Assembly: GCA_964036045.1 (NCBI GenBank)
Contig: OZ038387.1
Span: 52,861,265-52,925,264 of the forward strand
Direction of reading: 5' to 3'
Source of the DNA: Eutreptiella sp. 'Long Island Sound 2002'
Taxonomy: Eukaryota; Euglenozoa; Euglenophyceae; Eutreptiales; Eutreptiaceae
DNA length: 64,000 nt
Shown here: piece by piece, positions 1-12,782 of the stretch
Layout: every line of letters starts with the position of its first letter
How positions within the stretch are numbered: position 1 is the first letter of the stretch
Translations under genes and position numbers: made by a program
Notes under the pieces: model-generated
The model's database searches: none
Seen by the model: only the letters and a program-made list of their open reading frames with translations
What the model was told of the DNA's origin: nothing

Positions 1-2280
1 TCCGGAACATGTTCCGGTGCTTCCGGAACATGTTCCTGTCTTTCCGGAACATGTTCCGGTGCTTCCGGAACATGTTCCGGTGCTTCCGGAACATGTTCCG
101 GCGCTTCCGGAACATGTTCCGGTCCTTCCGGTACATGTTCCGGTCCTTCCGGAACATGTTCCTGTCTTTCCGGAACATGTTCCGGTGCTTCCGGGACATG
201 TTCCGGCGCTTCCGGAACATGATCTGGTGCTTCCAGAACATTTTCCGGCGCTTCCGGAACATGTTCCGGTCCTTCCGGAACATGTTCCGGTCCTTCCGGA
301 ACAATGTTCCGGTCCTTCCGGAACATGTTGCGGCGCTTCCGGAACATGTTCCAGCGCTTCCGGTACATGTTCCGGTCCTTCCGGTACATGTTCCGGTCCT
401 TCCGGAACATGTTTCGGTTCTTCCGGAACATGTTCCGGTGCTTCCGGAACATGTTCCGGTCCTTCCCGAACATGTTCCGTCCTTCCGGAACATGTTCCGG
501 TGCTTCCGGAACATGTTCCGGCGCCTCCGGAACATGTTCCGGCGCTTCCGGAACATGTTCCGGCGCTTCCGGAACATGTTCCGGTCCTTCCGGAACATGT
601 TCCGGTCCTTCCGGAACAATGTTCCGTCCTTCCGGAACAATGTTCCGGTCCTTCCGGAACATGTTCCGGTCCTTCCGGAACATGTTCCGGTGCTTCCGGA
701 ACATGTTCCGGTCCTTCCGGAACATGTTCCGGTGCCTCCGGAACATGTTCCGGCGATTCCGGAACATGTTCCGGTCCTTCCGGAACATGTCCCGGTGCTT
801 CCGGAACATCTTCCGGCGCTTCCGGAACATGTTCCGGCGCTTCCGGAACATGTTCCGGTGCTTCCGGAACATGTTCCGGTGCTTCCGGAACATGTTCCGG
901 CGCTTCCGGAACATGTTCCGGCGCTTCCGGAACATGTTCCGGTCCTTCCGGTACATGTTCCGGTCCTTCCGGAACATGTTCCGGTGCTTCCGGAACATGT
1001 TCCTGTCTTTCCGGAACATGTTCCGGTGCTTCCGGGACATGTTCCGGCGCTTCCGGAACATGATCCGGTGCTTCCGGAACATTTTCCGGTGCTTCCGGAA
1101 CATGTTCCGGTCCTTCCGGAACATGTTCCGGCGCTTCCGGAACATGTTCCGGCGCTTCCGGAACATGTTCCGGCGCTTCCGGAACATGTTCCGGCGCTTC
1201 CGGAACATGTTCCGGTCCTTCCGGTACATGTTCCGGTCCTCCTGGAACATGTTCCGGTGCTTCCGGAACATGTTCCGGTGCTTCCGGAACATGTTCCGGT
1301 CCTTCCGGAACATGTTCCGGTCTTTCCGGAACATGTTCCGGTCCTTCCGGAACATGTTCCGGCGCTTCCGGAACATGATCCGGTGCTTCCGGAACATGTT
1401 CCGGTGCTTCCCAAACATGTTCCGGTCCTTCCGGAACATGTTCCGGCGCTTCCGGAACATGTTCCAGTCCTTCCGGAACATGTTCCGGTGCTTCCGGAAC
1501 ATGTTCCGGTGCTTCCGGAACATGTTCCGGCGCTTCCGGAACATGTGCCGGTCCTTCCGGAACATGTTCCGGCGCTTCCGGAACATGTTCCGGCGCTTCC
1601 GGAACATGTTCCGGTGCTTCCGGAACATGTTCCGGTGCTTCCGGAACATGTTCCGGTGCTTCCGGAACATGTTCCGGTGCTTCCGGAACATGTTCCGGCG
1701 CTTCCAGAACATGTTCCGGCGCTTCCGGTACATGTTCCGGTCCTTCCGGTACATGTTCCAGCCCTTCAGGAACATGTTCCGGTCTTTCCGGAACATGTTC
1801 CGGTGCTTCCGGAACATGTTCCGGCGCTTCCGGAACATGTTCCGGCGCTTCCGGTACATGTTCCGGTCCTTCGGGTACATGTTCCGGTCCTTCCGGAACA
1901 TGTTCCGGTGCTTCCGGAACATGTTCCGGTGCTTCCGGAACATGTTCCGGTCCTTCCGGAACATGTTCCGGTCCTTCCGGAACATGTTCCGGTCTTTCCG
2001 GAACATGTTCCGGTCCTTCCGGAACATGTTCCGGCGCTTCCGGAACATGATCCGGTGCTTCCCGAACATGTTCCGGTGCTTCCGGAACATGTTCCGGCGC
2101 TTCCGGAACATGTTCCGGCGCTTCCGGAACATGTTCCGGCGCTTCCGGAACATGTTCCGGTGCTTCCGGAACATGTTCCGGTGCTTCCGGAACATGTTGC
2201 GGTGCTTCCGGACCATGTTCCGGCGCTTCCGGAACATGTTCCGGCGCTTCCGGTACATGTTCCGGTCCTTCCGGTACATG

Positions 2281-3650
2281 TTCCAGGCCTTCAGGAACAT
2301 GTTCCGGTCTTTCCGGAACATGTTCCGGTGCTTCCGGAACATGTTCCGGCGCTTCCGGTACATGTTCCGGTCCTTCCGGTACATGTTCCGGTCCTTCCGG
2401 AACATGTTCTGGTGCTTCCGGAACATGTTCCGGTCTTTCCGGAACATGTTCCGGTGCTTCCGGAACATGTTCCGGCGCTTCCGGAACATGATCCGGTGCT
2501 TCCGGAACATTTTCCGGTCCTTCTGGAACATGTTCCGGGGCTTCCGGAACATGTTCCGGTCCTTCCGGAACAATGTTCCGGTGCTTCCGGAACAATGTTC
2601 CGGTGCTTCCGGAACATGTTCCGGTGCTTCCGGAACATGATCCGGTGCTTCCGGAACATTTTCCGGTCCTTCTGGAACATGTTCCGGGGCTTCCGGAACA
2701 TGTTCCGGTCCTTCCGGAACAATGTTCCGGTCCTTCCGGAACATGTTCCGGTGCTTCGGGAACATGTTCCGGTCCTTCCGGAACATGTTCCGGCGCTTCC
2801 GGAACATGTTCCGGTCCTTCCGGAACATGTTCCGGTCCTTCCGGAACATGTTCCGGTGCCTCCGGAACATGTTCCGGTCCTTCCGGAACATGTTCCGGTC
2901 CTTCCGGAACATGTTGCGGCGCTTCCGGAACATGTTCCGGTGCTTCCGGAACATGTTCCGGTGCTTCCGGAACATGTTCCGGTCCTTCCCGAACATGTTC
3001 CGGCGCTTCCGGAACATGTTCCGGTGCTTCCGGAACATGTTCCGGGGGCGCTGGAACATGTTCCGGCGCTTCCGGAACATGTTCCGGTCCTTCCGGAACA
3101 TGTTCCGGTGCTTCCGGAACATGTTCCGGCGCTTCCGGTACATGTTCCGGTCCTTCCGGAACATGTTCCGGCGCTTCCGGAACATGTTCCGGTCCTTCCG
3201 GAACATGTTCCGGTCCTTCCAGAACATGTTCCGGTGCTTCCGGAACATGTTCCGGTGCTTCCGGAACATGTTCCGGTGCTTCCGGAACATGTTCCGGCGC
3301 TTCCGGAACATGTTCCGGCGCTTCCGGTACATGTTCCGGTCCTTCCGGTACATGTTCCAGGCCTTCAGGAACATGTTCCGGTCTTTCCGGAACATGTTCC
3401 GGTGCTTCCGGAACATGTTCCGGCGCTTCCGGTACATGTTCCGGTCCTTCCGGTACATGTTCCGGTCCTTCCGGAACATGTTCCGGTGCTTCCGGAACAT
3501 GTTCCGGTCTTTCCGGAACATGTTCCGGTGCTTCCGGAACATGTTCCGGCGCTTCCGGAACATGATCCGGTGCTTCCGGAACATTTTCCGGTCCTTCCGG
3601 AACATGTTACGGGGCTTCCGGAACATGTTCCGGTCCTTCCGGAACATGTT
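2281..3650. repeat. Duplicated ~0.3-kb block, copies 1,074 bp apart
   Basis: A distinctive unit, TTCCAGGCCTTCAGGAAC, begins at 2,281 and again at 3,355. The following ~290 bp runs in the same order in both copies: a TCTTT spacer, two GTAC units, a TCTTT spacer, then CATGATCC and ACATTTTCC. The only differences noticed were scattered point changes, such as TTCTGG versus TTCCGG. A related, more diverged unit (TTCCAGCCCTTCAGG) lies near 1,757. Two adjacent ~149-bp copies of the 'CATGATCC ... TTCTGG ... CCGGGGCTT' segment lie at about 2,488 and 2,638. Confidence 0.8.
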
Positions 3651-4443
3651 CCGGCGCTTCCGGAACATGTTCCGGTCCTTCCGGAACATGTTCCGGTCCT
3701 TCCGGAACAATGTTCCGATCCTTCCGGAACATGTTCCGGTGCTTCCGGAACATGTTCCGGCGCTTCCGGAACATGTTCCGGTCCTTCCGGAACATGTTCC
3801 GGTCCTTCCGGAACATGTTCCGGTGCCTCCGGAACATGTTCCGGTCCTTCCGGAACATGTTCCGGTCCTTCCGGAACATGTTCCGGCGCTTCGGGAACAT
3901 GTTCCGGTCCTTCCGGAACATGTTCCGGTGCTTCGGGAACATGTTCCGGTCCTTCCGGAACATGTTCCGGCGCTTCCGGAACATGTTCCGGTCCTTCCGG
4001 AACATGTTCCGGTCCTTCCGGAACATGTTCCGGTGCCTCCGGAACATGTTCCGGTCCTTCCGGAACATGTTCCGGTCCTTCCGGAACATGTTCCGGCGCT
4101 TCCGGAACATGTTCCGGTGCTTCCGGAACATGTTCCGGTCCTTCCGGAACATGTTCCGGTCCTTCCCGAACATGTTCCGGCGCTTCCGGAACATGTTCCG
4201 GTGCTTCCGGAACATGTTCCGGAGGCGCTGGAACATGTTCCGGCGCTTCCGGAACATGTTCCGGTCCTTCCGGAACATGTTCCGGTGCTTCCGGAACATG
4301 TTCCGGCGCTTCCGGTACATGTTCCGGTCCTTCCGGTACATGTTCCGGTCCTTCCGGAACATGTTCCGGTGCTTCCGGAACATGTTCCGGTCTTTCCGGA
4401 ACATGTTCCGGTGCTTCCGGAACATGTTCCGGCGCTTCCGGAA

Positions 4444-6125
4444 CGTGTTCCGGTCCTTCCGGAACATGTTCCGGTCCTTCCGGAACATGTTCCGGTCCTT
4501 CCGGAACATGTTCTGGTCCTTCCGGAACATGTTCCGGCGCTTCCGGAACATGTTCCGGCGCTTCCGGAACATGTTCCGGTCCTTCCGGAACATGTTCCGG
4601 TCCTTCCGGAACATGTTCCGGCGCTTCCGGAACATGTTCCGGTGCTTCCGGAACATGTTCCGGTCCTTCCGGAACATGTTCCGGTGCTTCCGGAACATGT
4701 TCCGGTGCGTCCGGAACATGTTCCGGTGCTTCCGGAACATGTTCCGGCGCTTCCGGAACATGTTCCGGTCCTTCCGGAACCTGTTCCGGTGCGTCCGGAA
4801 CATGTTCCGGTGCGTCCGGAACATGTTCCGGTGCTTCCGGAACATGTTCCGGTCCTTCCGGAACATGTTCCGGTGCTTCCGGAACATGTTCCGGTCTTTC
4901 CGGAACATGTTCCGGTGCTTCCGGAACATGTTCCGGCGCTTCCGGAACATGATCCGGTGCTTCCGGAACATTTTCCGGTCCTTCCGGAACATGTTCCGGC
5001 GCTTCCGGAACGTGTTCCGGTCCTTCCGGAACATGTTCCGGTCCTTCCGGAACATGTTCCGGTCCTTCCGGAACATGTTCTGGTCCTTCCGGAACATGTT
5101 CCGGCGCTTCCGGAACATGTTCCGGCGCTTCCGGAACATGTTCCGGTCCTTCCGGAACATGTTCCGGTCCTTCCGGAACATGTTCCGGCGCTTCCGGAAC
5201 ATGTTCCGGTGCTTCCGGAACATGTTCCGGTCCTTCCGGAACATGTTCCGGTGCTTCCGGAACATGTTCCGGTGCGTCCGGAACATGTTCCGGTGCTTCC
5301 GGAACATGTTCCGGCGCTTCCGGAACATGTTCCGGTCCTTCCGGAACCTGTTCCGGTGCGTCCGGAACATGTTCCGGTGCGTCCGGAACATGTTCCGGTG
5401 CTTCCGGAACATGTTCCGGCGCTTCCGGAACATGTTCCGGTGCTTCCGGAACATGTTCCGGTGCGTCCGGAACATGTTCCGGTGCTTCCGGAACATGTTC
5501 CGGCGCTTCCGGAACATGTTCCGGTCCTTCCGGAACCTGTTCCGGTGCGTCCGGAACATGTTCCGGTGCGTCCGGAACATGTTCCGGTGCTTCCGGAACA
5601 TGTTCCGGTCCTTCCGGAACATGTTCCGGTGCTTCCGGAACATGTTCCGGTCTTTCCGGAACATGTTCCGGTGCTTCCGGAACATGTTCCGGCGCTTCCG
5701 GAACATGATCCGGTGCTTCCGGAACATTTTCCGGTCCTTCCGGAACATGTTCCGGCGCTTCCGGAACGTGTTCCGGTCCTTCCGGAACATGTTCCGGTCC
5801 TTCCGGAACATGTTCCGGTCCTTCCGGAACATGTTCTGGTCCTTCCGGAACATGTTCCGGCGCTTCCGGAACATGTTCCGGCGCTTCCGGAACATGTTCC
5901 GGTCCTTCCGGAACATGTTCCGGTCCTTCCGGAACATGTTCTGGCGCTTCCGGAACATGTTCCGGTGCTTCCGGAACATGTTCCGGTCCTTCCGGAACAT
6001 GTTCCGGTGCTTCCGGAACATGTTCCGGTGCGTCCGGAACATGTTCCGGTGCTTCCGGAACATGTTCCGGCGCTTCCGGAACATGTTCCGGTCCTTCCGG
6101 AACCTGTTCCGGTGCGTCCGGAACA
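4444..6125. repeat. 567-bp higher-order repeat (27 units) with a 189-bp expansion
   Basis: The variant GGAACGTGTTCC occurs at 4,444, 5,011 and 5,767. The variant GGAACCTGTTCCGGTGCGTCC occurs at about 4,781, 5,348, 5,537 and 6,104. The 4,444-to-5,011, 4,781-to-5,348 and 5,537-to-6,104 offsets are each 567 bp, exactly 27 units. The extra 5,348-to-5,537 step is 189 bp, exactly 9 units, and lengthens the second copy to 756 bp (36 units). The third copy is cut short near 6,130. TGCGT spacers are largely confined to this block, which makes its limits clear. Confidence 0.92.
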
Positions 6126-7350
6126 TGTTCCGGGTGCTTCCGGAACATGTTCCGGCGCTTCCGGAACATGTTCCGGTGCTTCCGGAACATGTTCCGGTCC
6201 TTCCGGAACAATGTTCCGGTCCTTCCGGAACATGTTCCGGTCCTTCCGGAACATGTTCCGGTGCTTCCGGAACATGTTCCGGCGCTTCCGGAACATGTTC
6301 CGGTGGCTTCCGGAACATGTTCCGGTGCTTCCGGAACATGTTCCGGTGCTTCCGGAACATGTTCCGGCGCTTCCGGAACATGTTCTGGTGCTTCCGGAAC
6401 ATGTTCGGGTCCTTCTGGAACATGTTCGGGTCCTTCCGGAACATGTTCCGGCGCTTCCGGAACATGTTCCGGTGCTTCCGGAACATGTTCCGGTCCTTCC
6501 GGAACATGTTCCGGTCTTTCCGGAACATGTTCCGGTCCCCCCGGAACATGTTCCGGCGCTTCCGGAACAAGTTCCGGTGCTTCCGGAACATGTTCCGGTG
6601 CTTCCGGAACATGTTCCGGTGCTTCCGGAACATGTTCCGGCGCCTCCGGAACATGTTCCGGTGCCTCCGGAACATGTTCCGGTCCTTCAGGAACATGTTC
6701 CGGTGCTTCCGGAACATGTTCCGGTCCTTCCGGAACATGTTCCGGTGCTTCCGGAACATGTTCTGGCGCTTCCGCAACACCGGAACATGTTCCGGTCCTT
6801 CCGGAACATGTTCCGGTCCTTCCGGAACACGTTCCAGTGCTTCCGGAACATGTTCCGGTGCTTCCAGAACATGTTCCGGTGCTTCCGGAACATGGTCCGG
6901 TGCTTCCAGGACATGTTCCGGTGCTTCCGGAACATGTTCCGGTGCTTCCAGAACATGTTCCGGTGCTTCCGGAACATGTTCCGGTCCTTCCGGAACATGT
7001 TCCGGTGCTTCCGGAACATGTTCCGGTGCTTCCGGAACATGTTTCGGTGCTTCCGGAACATGTTCCGGTGCTTCCGGAACATGTTCCGGTGCTTCCGGAA
7101 CATGTTCCGGTGCTTCGGGAACATGTTCCGGTGCTTCCGGAACATGTTCCGGTGCTTCCGGAACATGTTCCGGTGCTTCCGGAACATGTTCCGGCGCTTC
7201 CGGAACATGTTCTGGTCCTTCCGGAACATGTTCCGGTCGTTCCGGAACATGTTCCGGTCCTTCCGGAACATGTTCCGGACCTTCCGGAACATGTTCCGGT
7301 CCTTCAGGAACATGTTCCGGTGCTTCCGGAACATGTTCGGGCGCTTCCGC

Positions 7351-10300
7351 AACACCGGAACATGTTCCAGTCCTTCCGGAACATGTTCCGGTGCTTCCGG
7401 AACATTTTCCGGCGCTTGCGGAACATGTTCCGGCGCCTCCGGAACATGTTCTCGTCCTTCCGGAACATGTTCCGGTGCTTCCGGAACATGTTCCGGTGCT
7501 TCCGGAACATGTTCCGGTGCTTCCGGAACACGTTCCGGTGCTTCCGGAACATGATCCGGTGCTTCCAGAACATGGTCCGGTGCTTCCGGAACATGGTCCG
7601 GTGCTTCCAGAACATGTTCCGGTGCTTCCGGAACATGTTCCGGTGCTTCCAGAACATGTTCCGGTGCTTCCGGAACATGTTCCGGTCCTTCCGGAACATG
7701 TTTCGGTGCTTCCGGAACATGTTCCGGTGCTTCCGGAACATGTTCCGGTCCTTCCGGAACATGTTCCGGCGCTTCCGGAACATGTTCCGGTCCTTCCGGA
7801 ACACGTTCCGGTGCTTCCGGAACATGATCCGGTGCTTCCAGAACATGGTCCGGTGCTTCCGGAACATGGTCCGGTGCTTCCAGAACATGTTCCGGTGCTT
7901 CCGGAACATGTTCCGGTGCTTCCGGAACATGTTCCGGTCCTTCCGGAACATGTTTCGGTGCTTCCGGAACATGTTCCGGTGCTTCCGGAACATGTTCCGG
8001 TGCTTCCGGAACATGTTCCGGTCCTTCCGGAACATGTTCCGGCGCTTCCGGAACATGTTCCGGTCCTTCCGGAACATGTTACGGTCGTTCCGGAACATGT
8101 TCCGGTCCTTCCGGAACATGTTCCGGTGCTTCCGGAACATGTTCCGGTCCTTCCGGAACATGTTCCGGTGCTTCCGGAACATGTTCCGGCGCTTCCGGAA
8201 CATGTTCCGGCGCTTCCGGAACATGCTTCGGAACATCTTCCGGTCTTTCCGGAACATGTTCCGGTCCTTCCGGAACATGTTCCGGTGCTTCCGGAACATG
8301 TTCCGGCGCTTCCGGAACATGTTCCGGAGCTTCCGGAACATGTTCCGGTCCTTCCGGAACATGTTCCGGTCCTTCCGGAACGTGTTCCGGTCCTTCCGGA
8401 ACATGTTCCGGTCCTTCCGGAACATGTTCCAGCGCTTCCGGAACATGTTCCGGCGCCTCCGGAACATGTTCCGGTGCTTCCGGAACATGTTCCGGTCCTT
8501 CCGGAACATGTTCCGGTGCTTCCGGAACACGTTCCGGTGCTTCCGGAACACGTTCCGGCGCTTTCGGAACATGTTCCGGTGCTTCCGGAACATGTTCCGG
8601 TGCTTCCGGAACATGTTCCGGTGCTTCCGGAACATGTTCCGGCGCTTCCGGAACATGTTCCGGACCTTCCGGAACATGTTCCGGTCCTTCCGGAACATGT
8701 TCCGGTCCTTCCGGAACATGTTCCGGTGCTTCCGGAACATGTTCCGGAAGCACCGGAACATGTTCCGGTCCTTCAGGAACATGTTCCGGTGCTTCCGGAA
8801 CATGTTGCGGCGCTTCCGCAACACCGGAACATGTTCCAGTCCTTCCGGAACATGTTCCGGTGCTTCCGGAACATTTTCCGGCGCTTCCGGAACATATTCC
8901 GGCGCCTCCGGAACATGTTCTCGTCCTTCCGGAACATGTTCCGGTGCTTCCGGAACATGTTCCGGTGCTTCCGGAACATGTTCCGGTGCTTCCGGAACAC
9001 GTTCCGGTGCTTCCGGAACATGATCCGGTGCTTCCAGAACATGGTCCGGTGCTTCCGGAACATGGTCCGGTGCTTCCAGAACATGTTCCGGTGCTTCCGG
9101 AACATGTTCCGGTGCTTCCAGAACATGTTCCGGTGCTTCCGGAACATGTTCCGGTCCTTCCGGAACATGTTTCGGTGCTTCCGGAACATGTTCCGCTGCT
9201 TCCGGAACATGTTCCGGTCCTTCCGGAACATGTTCCGGCGCTTCCGGAACATGTTCCGGTGCTTCCAGAACATGTTCCGGTGCTTCCGGAACATGATCCG
9301 GTCCTTCCGGAACATGTTCCGGTGCTTCCGGAACATGGTCCGGTGCTTCCAGAACATGTTCCGGTGCTTCCGGAACATGTTCCGGTGCTTCCGGAACATG
9401 TTCCGGTCCTTCCGGAACATGTTTCGGTGCTTCCGGAACATGTTCCGGTGCTTCCGGAACATGTTCCGGTCCTTCCGGAACATGTTCCGGCGCTTCCGGA
9501 ACATGTTCCGGTCCTTCCGGAACATGTTACGGTCGTTCCGGAACATGTTCCGGTCCTTCCGGAACATGTTCCGGTCCTTCCGGAACATGTTCCGGTCCTT
9601 CCGGAACATGTTCCGGCGCTTCCGGAACATGTTCCGGTGCTTCCAGAACATGTTCCGGTGCTTCCGGAACATGTTCCGGTCCTTCCGGAACATGTTTCGG
9701 TGCTTCCGGAACATGTTCCGGTGCTTCCGGAACATGTTCCGGTGCTTCCGGAACATGTTCCGGTCCTTCCGGAACATGTTCCGGCGCTTCCGGAACATGT
9801 TCCGGTCCTTCCGGAACATGTTACGGTCGTTCCGGAACATGTTCCGGTCCTTCCGGAACATGTTCCGGAAGCGCCGGAACATGTTCCGGAAGCACCGGAA
9901 CATGCTTCGGAACATCTTCCGGTCTTTCCGGAACATGTTCCGGTCCTTCCGGAACATGTTCCGGTGCTTCCGGAACATGTTCCGGCGCTTCCGGAACATG
10001 TTCCGGTCCTTCCGGAACATGTTCCGGTCCTTCCGGAACATGTTCCGGTGCTTCCGGAACACCGGAACATGTTCCGGTCCTTCCGGAACATGTTCCGGTC
10101 CTTCCGGAACATGTTCCGGTCCTTCCGGAACATGTTCCGGTCCTTCCGGAACATGTTCCAGCGCTTCCGGAACATGTTCCGGCGCCTCCGGAACATGTTC
10201 CGGTGCTTCCGGAACATGTTCCGGTCCTTCCGGAACATGTTCCGGTGCTTCCGGAACATGTTCCGGTCCTTCCGGATCATGTTCCGGCGCTTCCGGAACA

Positions 10301-11040
10301 TGTTCCGGTCCTTCCGGAACACGTTCCGGTGCTTCCGGAACATGATCCGGTGCTTCCAGAACATGGTCCGGTGCTTCCGGAACATGGTCCGGTGCTTCCA
10401 GAACATGTTCCGGTGCTTCCGGAACATGTTCCGGTGCTTCCGGAACATGTTCCGGTCCTTCCGGAACATGTTTCGGTGCTTCCGGAACATGTTCCGGTGC
10501 TTCCGGAACATGTTCCGGTGCTTCCGGAACATGTTCCGGTCCTTCCGGAACATGTTCCGGCGCTTCCGGAACATGTTCCGGTCCTTCCGGAACATGTTAC
10601 GGTCGTTCCGGAACATGTTCCGGTCCTTCCGGAACATGTTCCGGTCCTTCCGGAACATGTTCCGGTCCTGCCGGAACATGTTCCGGCGCTTCCGGAACAT
10701 GTTCCGGTGCTTCCAGAACATGTTCCGGTGCTTCCGGAACATGTTCCGGTCCTTCCGGAACATGTTTCGGTGCTTCCGGAACATGTTCCGGTGCTTCCGG
10801 AACATGTTCCGGTCCTTCCGGAACATGTTCCTGTCCTTCCGGAACATGTTCCGGTCCTTCCGGAACATGTTACGGTCGTTCCGGAACATGTTCCGGTCCT
10901 TCCGGAACATGTTCCGGTGCTTCCGGAACATGTTCCGGTCCTTCCGGAACATGTTCCGGTGCTTCCGGAACATGTTCCGGCGCTTCCGGAACATGTTCCG
11001 GCGCTTCCGGAACATGCTTCGGAACATCTTCCGGTCTTTC
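7351..11040. repeat. ~1.3-1.5-kb higher-order repeats, three to four partial copies
   Basis: A series of markers beginning with GCAACACCGG is repeated at a constant 1,469-bp offset: 7,351 to 8,820, TTCTCGTCC 7,451 to 8,920, CATGGTCC 7,571 to 9,040, and TTTCGG 7,701 to 9,170. A further copy of the CATGATCC-CATGGTCC-CATGGTCC run lies 1,322 bp on, at 10,362. Smaller tandem steps sit inside: 273 bp (13 units) between 7,571 and 7,844 and between 10,599 and 10,872, and 294 bp (14 units) between 9,529 and 9,823. Copies differ by whole units and by one-base indels. Confidence 0.85.
8220..11035. repeat. 12-bp truncated unit CATGCTTCGGAAC, three occurrences
   Basis: At about 8,220, 9,899 and 11,011 the sequence reads GGAACATGCTTCGGAACATC. 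This is a unit that has lost 9 bp from the right arm and spacer of the palindrome and is followed by an altered centre, ACATC for ACATG. All three are followed by CTTCCGGTCTTTCCGG, so they descend from one event that was later copied. Confidence 0.85.
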
Positions 11041-12782
11041 CGGAACATGTTCCGGTCCTTCCGGAACATGTTCCGGTGCTTCCGGAACATGTTCCGGCGC
11101 TTCCGGAACATGTTCCGGCGCTTCCGGAACATCTTCCGGTCCTTCCGGAACATGTTCCGGTCCTTCCGGAACATGTTCCGGTGCTTCCGGAACACCGGAA
11201 CATGTTCCGGTCCTTCCGGAACATGTTCCGGTCCTTCCGGAACATGTTCCGGTCCTTCCGGAACATGTTCCAGCGCTTCCGGAACATGTTCCGGCGCCTC
11301 CGGAACATGTTCCGGTGCTTCCGGAACATGTTCCGGTCCTTCCGGAACATGTTCCGGTGCTTCCGGAACATGTTCCGGTGCTTCCGGAACATGTTCCGGC
11401 GCTTTCGGAACATGTTCCGGTGCTTCCGGAACATGTTCCGGTCCTTCCGGCTCATGTTCCGGTGCTTCCGGAACATGTTCCGGCGCTTCCGCAACACCGG
11501 AACATGTTCCGGTCCTTCCGGAACATGTTCCGGTGCTTCCGGAACATGTTCCGGTCCTTCCGAAACATGTTCCGGTCTTCCGGAACATGTTCCGGTCCTT
11601 CCGGAACATGTTCCGGTCCTTCCGAAACACGTTCCGGTGCTTCCGGAACATGTTCCGGTGCTTCCAGAACATGTTCCGGTGCTTCCAGAACATGTTCCGG
11701 TGCTTCCGGAACATGTTCCGGTGCTTCCAGAACATGTTCCGGTGCTTCCGGAACATGTGCCGGCGCTTCCGGAACATGTTCCGGCGCTTGCGGAACATGT
11801 TCCGGTGCTTCAGGAACATGTACCGGTGCTTCCGGAACATGTTCCGGTGCTTCCGGAACATGTTCCGGTGCTTCCGGAACATGTTCCGGCGCTTCCGGAA
11901 CATGTTCCGGCGCTTCCGGAACATGTTCCGGTGCTTCCAAAACATGCTCCGGCGCTTCCGGAACATGTTCCGGCGCCTCCGGACTATGTTCCGGTGCTTC
12001 CGGAACATGTTCCTGTCCTTCCGGAACATGTTCCGGTTCTTCCGGAACATGTTCCGGCGCTTCCGGAACATGTTCCCGTGCTTCCGGAACATGTTCGGGT
12101 CCTTTCGGAACATGTTCGGGTCCTTCCGGAACATGTTCTGGTGCTTCCGGAACATGTTCCGGCGCTTCCAGAACATGTTCCGGTCCTTCCGGAACATGTT
12201 CCGGTCCTTCCGGAACATGTTCTGGTCCTTCTGGAACATGTTCCGGTCCTTCCGGAACATGTTCCGGTGCTTCCGGAACATGTTCCGGTGCTTCAGGAAC
12301 ATGTTCCGGTGCTTCCGGAACATGTTCCGGTCCTTTCGGAACATGTTCTGGTCCTTCCGGAACATGTTCCGGTGCTTCCGGAACATGTTCCGGTGCTTCC
12401 GGAACATGTTCGGGTCCTTCCGGAACATGTTCCGGCGCTTCCAGAACATGTTCCGGTGCTTCCGGAACATGTGCCGGCGCTTCCGGAACATGTTCCGGTC
12501 CTTCCGGAACATGTTCCGGCGCTTCTGGAACATGTTCCGGTGCTTCCGGAACATGTTCCGGTCCTTCCGGAACATATTCCGGCGCTTCCGGAACATGTTC
12601 CGGTGCTTCCGGAACATGTTCCGGTGCTTCCGGAACATGTTCCGGTGCTTCCGGAACATGTTCCGGCGCTTCCGGAACATGTTCCGGCGCTTCCGGAACA
12701 TGTTCTGGTGCTTCCGGAACATGTTCCGGTGCTTCCGGAACATGTTCCGGTGCTTCCGGAACATGTTCCGGTCCTTCCGGAA

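Larger units (their letters stand above)
303..6210. repeat. 22-bp units with an inserted A (zone I marker)
   Basis: Eight units read GGAACAATGTTCC, one base longer than normal, with the palindrome centre changed from CATG to CAATG. They lie near 303, 616, 637, 2,571, 2,593, 2,720, 3,708 and 6,208. I saw none in the remaining 57.8 kb. Each shifts the 21-bp register by +1. They also account for offsets that are not exact multiples of 21: the copies at 2,281 and 3,355 are 1,074 bp apart, which is 51 units plus three extra bases. Clustering at one end points to local spread by unequal exchange from one founder. Confidence 0.85.
1..6775. repeat. Array zone I: extra-A and GTAC subfamily
   Basis: This segment is marked by units reading CCGGTACATG in place of CCGGAACATG, by TCTTT spacers, and by 22-bp units with an extra A (GGAACAATGTTCC). 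It also has the recurrent pair 'CATGATCCGG then AACATTTTCC' near 1,070, 2,490, 2,640, 3,560, 4,950 and 5,707. It has none of the 8-bp short units, TTCCTTCC spacers or reversed spacers found downstream. Two partial copies of one block lie near 120-300 and 950-1,130. The right boundary is set at the first short unit and is approximate. Confidence 0.8.

Noticed and set aside
6774-6800. Short unit AACACCGG as an insertion or transposon footprint
   Set aside because: No target-site duplication or foreign sequence is present; it is a plain 13-bp deletion within the repeat, copied many times.
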